64,000 nucleotides of DNA from Deltaproteobacteria bacterium. GTDB taxonomy: Bacteria; Desulfobacterota; Binatia; HRBIN30; CADEER01. The translations under genes and the position numbers were made by a program. The DNA is taken from assembly GCA_029262455.1 (NCBI GenBank), contig JAJCZJ010000088.1, forward strand, positions 520,273-584,272, given 5' to 3'. Numbering within the stretch: the first letter of the stretch is position 1; every line of letters begins with the position of its first letter. The notes beneath the pieces were generated by a model, which saw only the letters and a program-made list of their open reading frames with translations, had not been told where the DNA came from and searched no databases. Of this stretch, positions 62,475 to 64,000 are shown in pieces.

Positions 62475-63938
62475 TTAAAAGCTGAGGCGCAGCTCGATGA
62501 ATCCGTAGGTGGCGCTCTTTGCCGCGAAGTTGTTGGTGATGACGTCGCCGCCGAAGACTTGGCCGACGTAGGTCCCGACCGAGAGGTGCTTGTTCCAGCG
62601 GTAGTCTACGGAAAGGTCGACTAAGTGTCCGAGGTTGGCACTGCCACCGGAGGGGAGTCCGCCGATACCAAAGACGCGTTGGTTGGTGGCTCCGCCGCCA
62701 GCGTACCAGAGATCGCTGCTCTCGGCGAGTTGTAGCCAATGGTAGTCGGCGCGCACCGAGATGGCCGACGTCGGCGACGCGAATATCTGGGCGAAGATGT
62801 CTTGCAGGTTCATATTGTTGAAGAAGGGGAACCGTGCGTATTTCCGTGCGGTCGGAAGCGGTGTGAGAAAAGTGCGGTGTTCGCTGTCGGCCGGGTCGTC
62901 GTCTCCGGACGAGACGTTATAGCCGATGCGTAGCCAGGGCCGACTCCAGACACGTGAAAATTGATAACCCCCTTCCATCGCGAAGGCCCAGGCGCGGTGA
63001 TCGAGTTGTCCCCAGTCGCCATTTTGGACGGCGAACCAAAACAATAAGTCGGTGAGACCCGGGCCGGTTTCGATCTCGGCCAGTACGTGGCCGCCGAGCG
63101 TATGGACCTGGATCGATTCATGGTCGGCCGATCGATCGGCCGATGGGCGGTTGTCGGCTTTCGTTGTGCTGGCCCGTCGATCGTCGAAGTAGAGGTAGAA
63201 CAGGCGGGCGTCGATCGGCGTGCCGGGAGCCGATCCTGTGTAGGTGACGGCGCCATTGGCGAAAGCCACTTTGTCGAGATGCCGATTGGCGCTGACCTCG
63301 AAGCCGCCGCGCGTTGGCCGAGCGCCGATCGCGGTGAGGTTCCAAGCGCCGCGATTCCAAGCAACGCGGGCACCGTCGACGCGGCGACCGTTGTGGGTGA
63401 AGTCGAACGGCCCGACCAGGCGTTCCGAGATGCGGGTCCTTTTCATGAAAGCGAGGGTAGGGTTGCCGGGAGATGTCTCGGCTCCTTCCGCGTAACTAAA
63501 ACGTCCGACAGTCAACGCGGTGCCGCGGGCGCGAACCGTGCCATAAGCCTGGCTGAGAACGGTTTCACCCTGCCATCGGTCGCGGGTGTGCGCGAGGTAG
63601 ATCGCACCGGTTCCGAGCGCGCCGACCGGCGGCACGATGGCGTCACCAGGGAGATTGCCGATTCGCGTGTCCTGCACCTGAACGAAAAACTGCAGGCGTG
63701 GCAGGGTCAGTGAGGCGGAGACGCGCAGGCGATTGGCGAAGAAGGTATAGCGTTCCGGGTTGCCGGGGGCGTCGGGTTCGAACCAATCGACGATCTCGGT
63801 TCTGATCCGATCATCGATGCGCAGCGACACGCGTTCGTGCAGCTCGACCTGAGCGCTGGCCATATCGCCGGCGAGTGCGAGCAGTAGTACGACTGGCCAC
63901 AGAAGAAAATGAAGTTGCCCCGGAGTTCGGCGTCCCAT
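62475..63938 (-). CDS. Alginate-export-type outer-membrane porin
   Basis: 487 residues. Signal peptide MGRRTPGQLHFLLWPVVLLLALAGDMASAQ. The mature protein resembles the alginate_exp family: ERVSLRIDDRIRTEIVDWFE, RLRVSASLTLPRLQFFVQVQDTR, LTVGRFSYAEGAE, RVDGARVAWN and a C-terminal GFIELRLSF ending in Phe, typical of beta-barrel insertion. Bacterial homologs range from alginate porins to general channels; no alginate genes are near, so substrate is open. Its promoter lies in 63939-63973, next to a terminator for the gene beyond the right edge. Confidence 0.85.
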   Translation of the reverse strand: MGRRTPGQLHFLLWPVVLLLALAGDMASAQVELHERVSLRIDDRIRTEIVDWFEPDAPGNPERYTFFANRLRVSASLTLPRLQFFVQVQDTRIGNLPGDAIVPPVGALGTGAIYLAHTRDRWQGETVLSQAYGTVRARGTALTVGRFSYAEGAETSPGNPTLAFMKRTRISERLVGPFDFTHNGRRVDGARVAWNRGAWNLTAIGARPTRGGFEVSANRHLDKVAFANGAVTYTGSAPGTPIDARLFYLYFDDRRASTTKADNRPSADRSADHESIQVHTLGGHVLAEIETGPGLTDLLFWFAVQNGDWGQLDHRAWAFAMEGGYQFSRVWSRPWLRIGYNVSSGDDDPADSEHRTFLTPLPTARKYARFPFFNNMNLQDIFAQIFASPTSAISVRADYHWLQLAESSDLWYAGGGATNQRVFGIGGLPSGGSANLGHLVDLSVDYRWNKHLSVGTYVGQVFGGDVITNNFAAKSATYGFIELRLSF

Positions 63939-63973
63939 TGCGAACCTGACCTAACACACACGCGGCGCAAACC

Positions 63974-64000
63974 AAAAAAAAGGGGCGGGGCGTTTTGCCC
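63974..64000 (-). terminator. Partial intrinsic terminator for a minus-strand gene beyond the window
   Basis: On the minus strand GCCCCGCCCC (63991-63982) is followed by eight T (opposite A 63981-63974). The loop AAAAC (63996-63992) is preceded by GGGC (64000-63997), which matches the last four bases of the expected left arm GGGGCGGGGC. The rest of that arm must lie outside the window. Confidence 0.65.

Overview
The window is GC-rich, densely packed bacterial DNA with about 54 protein genes. I recognise no RNA genes, insertion sequences, CRISPR arrays or prophage. The gene set fits a Gram-negative aerobe of the broad deltaproteobacterial assemblage: Mla-type lipid transport with a PqiC-like lipoprotein, outer-membrane barrels, hopanoid-associated HpnK, heme A synthase, glutathione enzymes, cytochrome P450 and an F420-type luciferase-like oxidoreductase. 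Secreted proteins with Thr-Pro linkers, dockerin-like ends and Cys-rich stalks resemble what I remember from uncultured Desulfobacterota/Binatota-like genomes. That placement is an inference from style, not from a marker gene.

Layout. 1-2294: end of a large secreted GDSL hydrolase. 2511-5017: a citrate synthase divergent from a citrate synthase fused to a MerR-type DNA-binding domain. 5034-9340: an SDR and a four-gene Mla/MCE lipid transporter. 9344-14582: amidase, ThiD, a DUF1499 protein, a zinc-ribbon nucleotide cyclase, a DTW tRNA-modification protein and a GFA protein. 14652-17953: selB-selA. 18058-22688: secreted repeat protein, CCA-adding enzyme, HNH protein, HpnK. 22909-27483: glpD, an alkyl-DHAP-synthase-like flavoprotein and a glycerol-kinase-like FGGY kinase. 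27512-32055: outer-membrane protein, class-3 gshA, GT-C/TPR protein, small duplicated secreted protein. 32285-38102: ankyrin lipoprotein, SAM hydrolase and site-2 protease (translationally coupled), dCMP deaminase, DUF3604 protein. 38126-44158: radical SAM plus GT2, ilvD, class III aminotransferase, thioredoxin-fold protein. 44159-50189: a 570-base gene-free stretch with repeats, histidine kinase, GT-C protein, phosphatase and MFS transporter. 50349-54452: SAMHD1-like HD protein, thioesterase, GST, P450. 54658-63938: F420-type oxidoreductase, two-domain RraB-like protein, SDR, cupredoxin-like lipoprotein, DUF1330, a repeat-rich peptidoglycan-binding protein, heme A synthase, GlsB, two VOC proteins, alginate-export-type porin.

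Most interesting: (i) the fused regulator/citrate synthase facing a stand-alone citrate synthase across a short promoter with a perfect palindrome; (ii) the glpD/AGPS-like/FGGY cluster, which looks like an ether-lipid or alkylglycerol module whose kinase has changed residues in the glycerol site; (iii) the ankyrin-SAM hydrolase-protease cassette; (iv) a periplasmic repeat protein whose repeats switch from acidic to basic. Selenocysteine machinery is present, but I could not find its tRNA or a selenoprotein here. Several short noncoding repeat families sit in the intergenic spaces.
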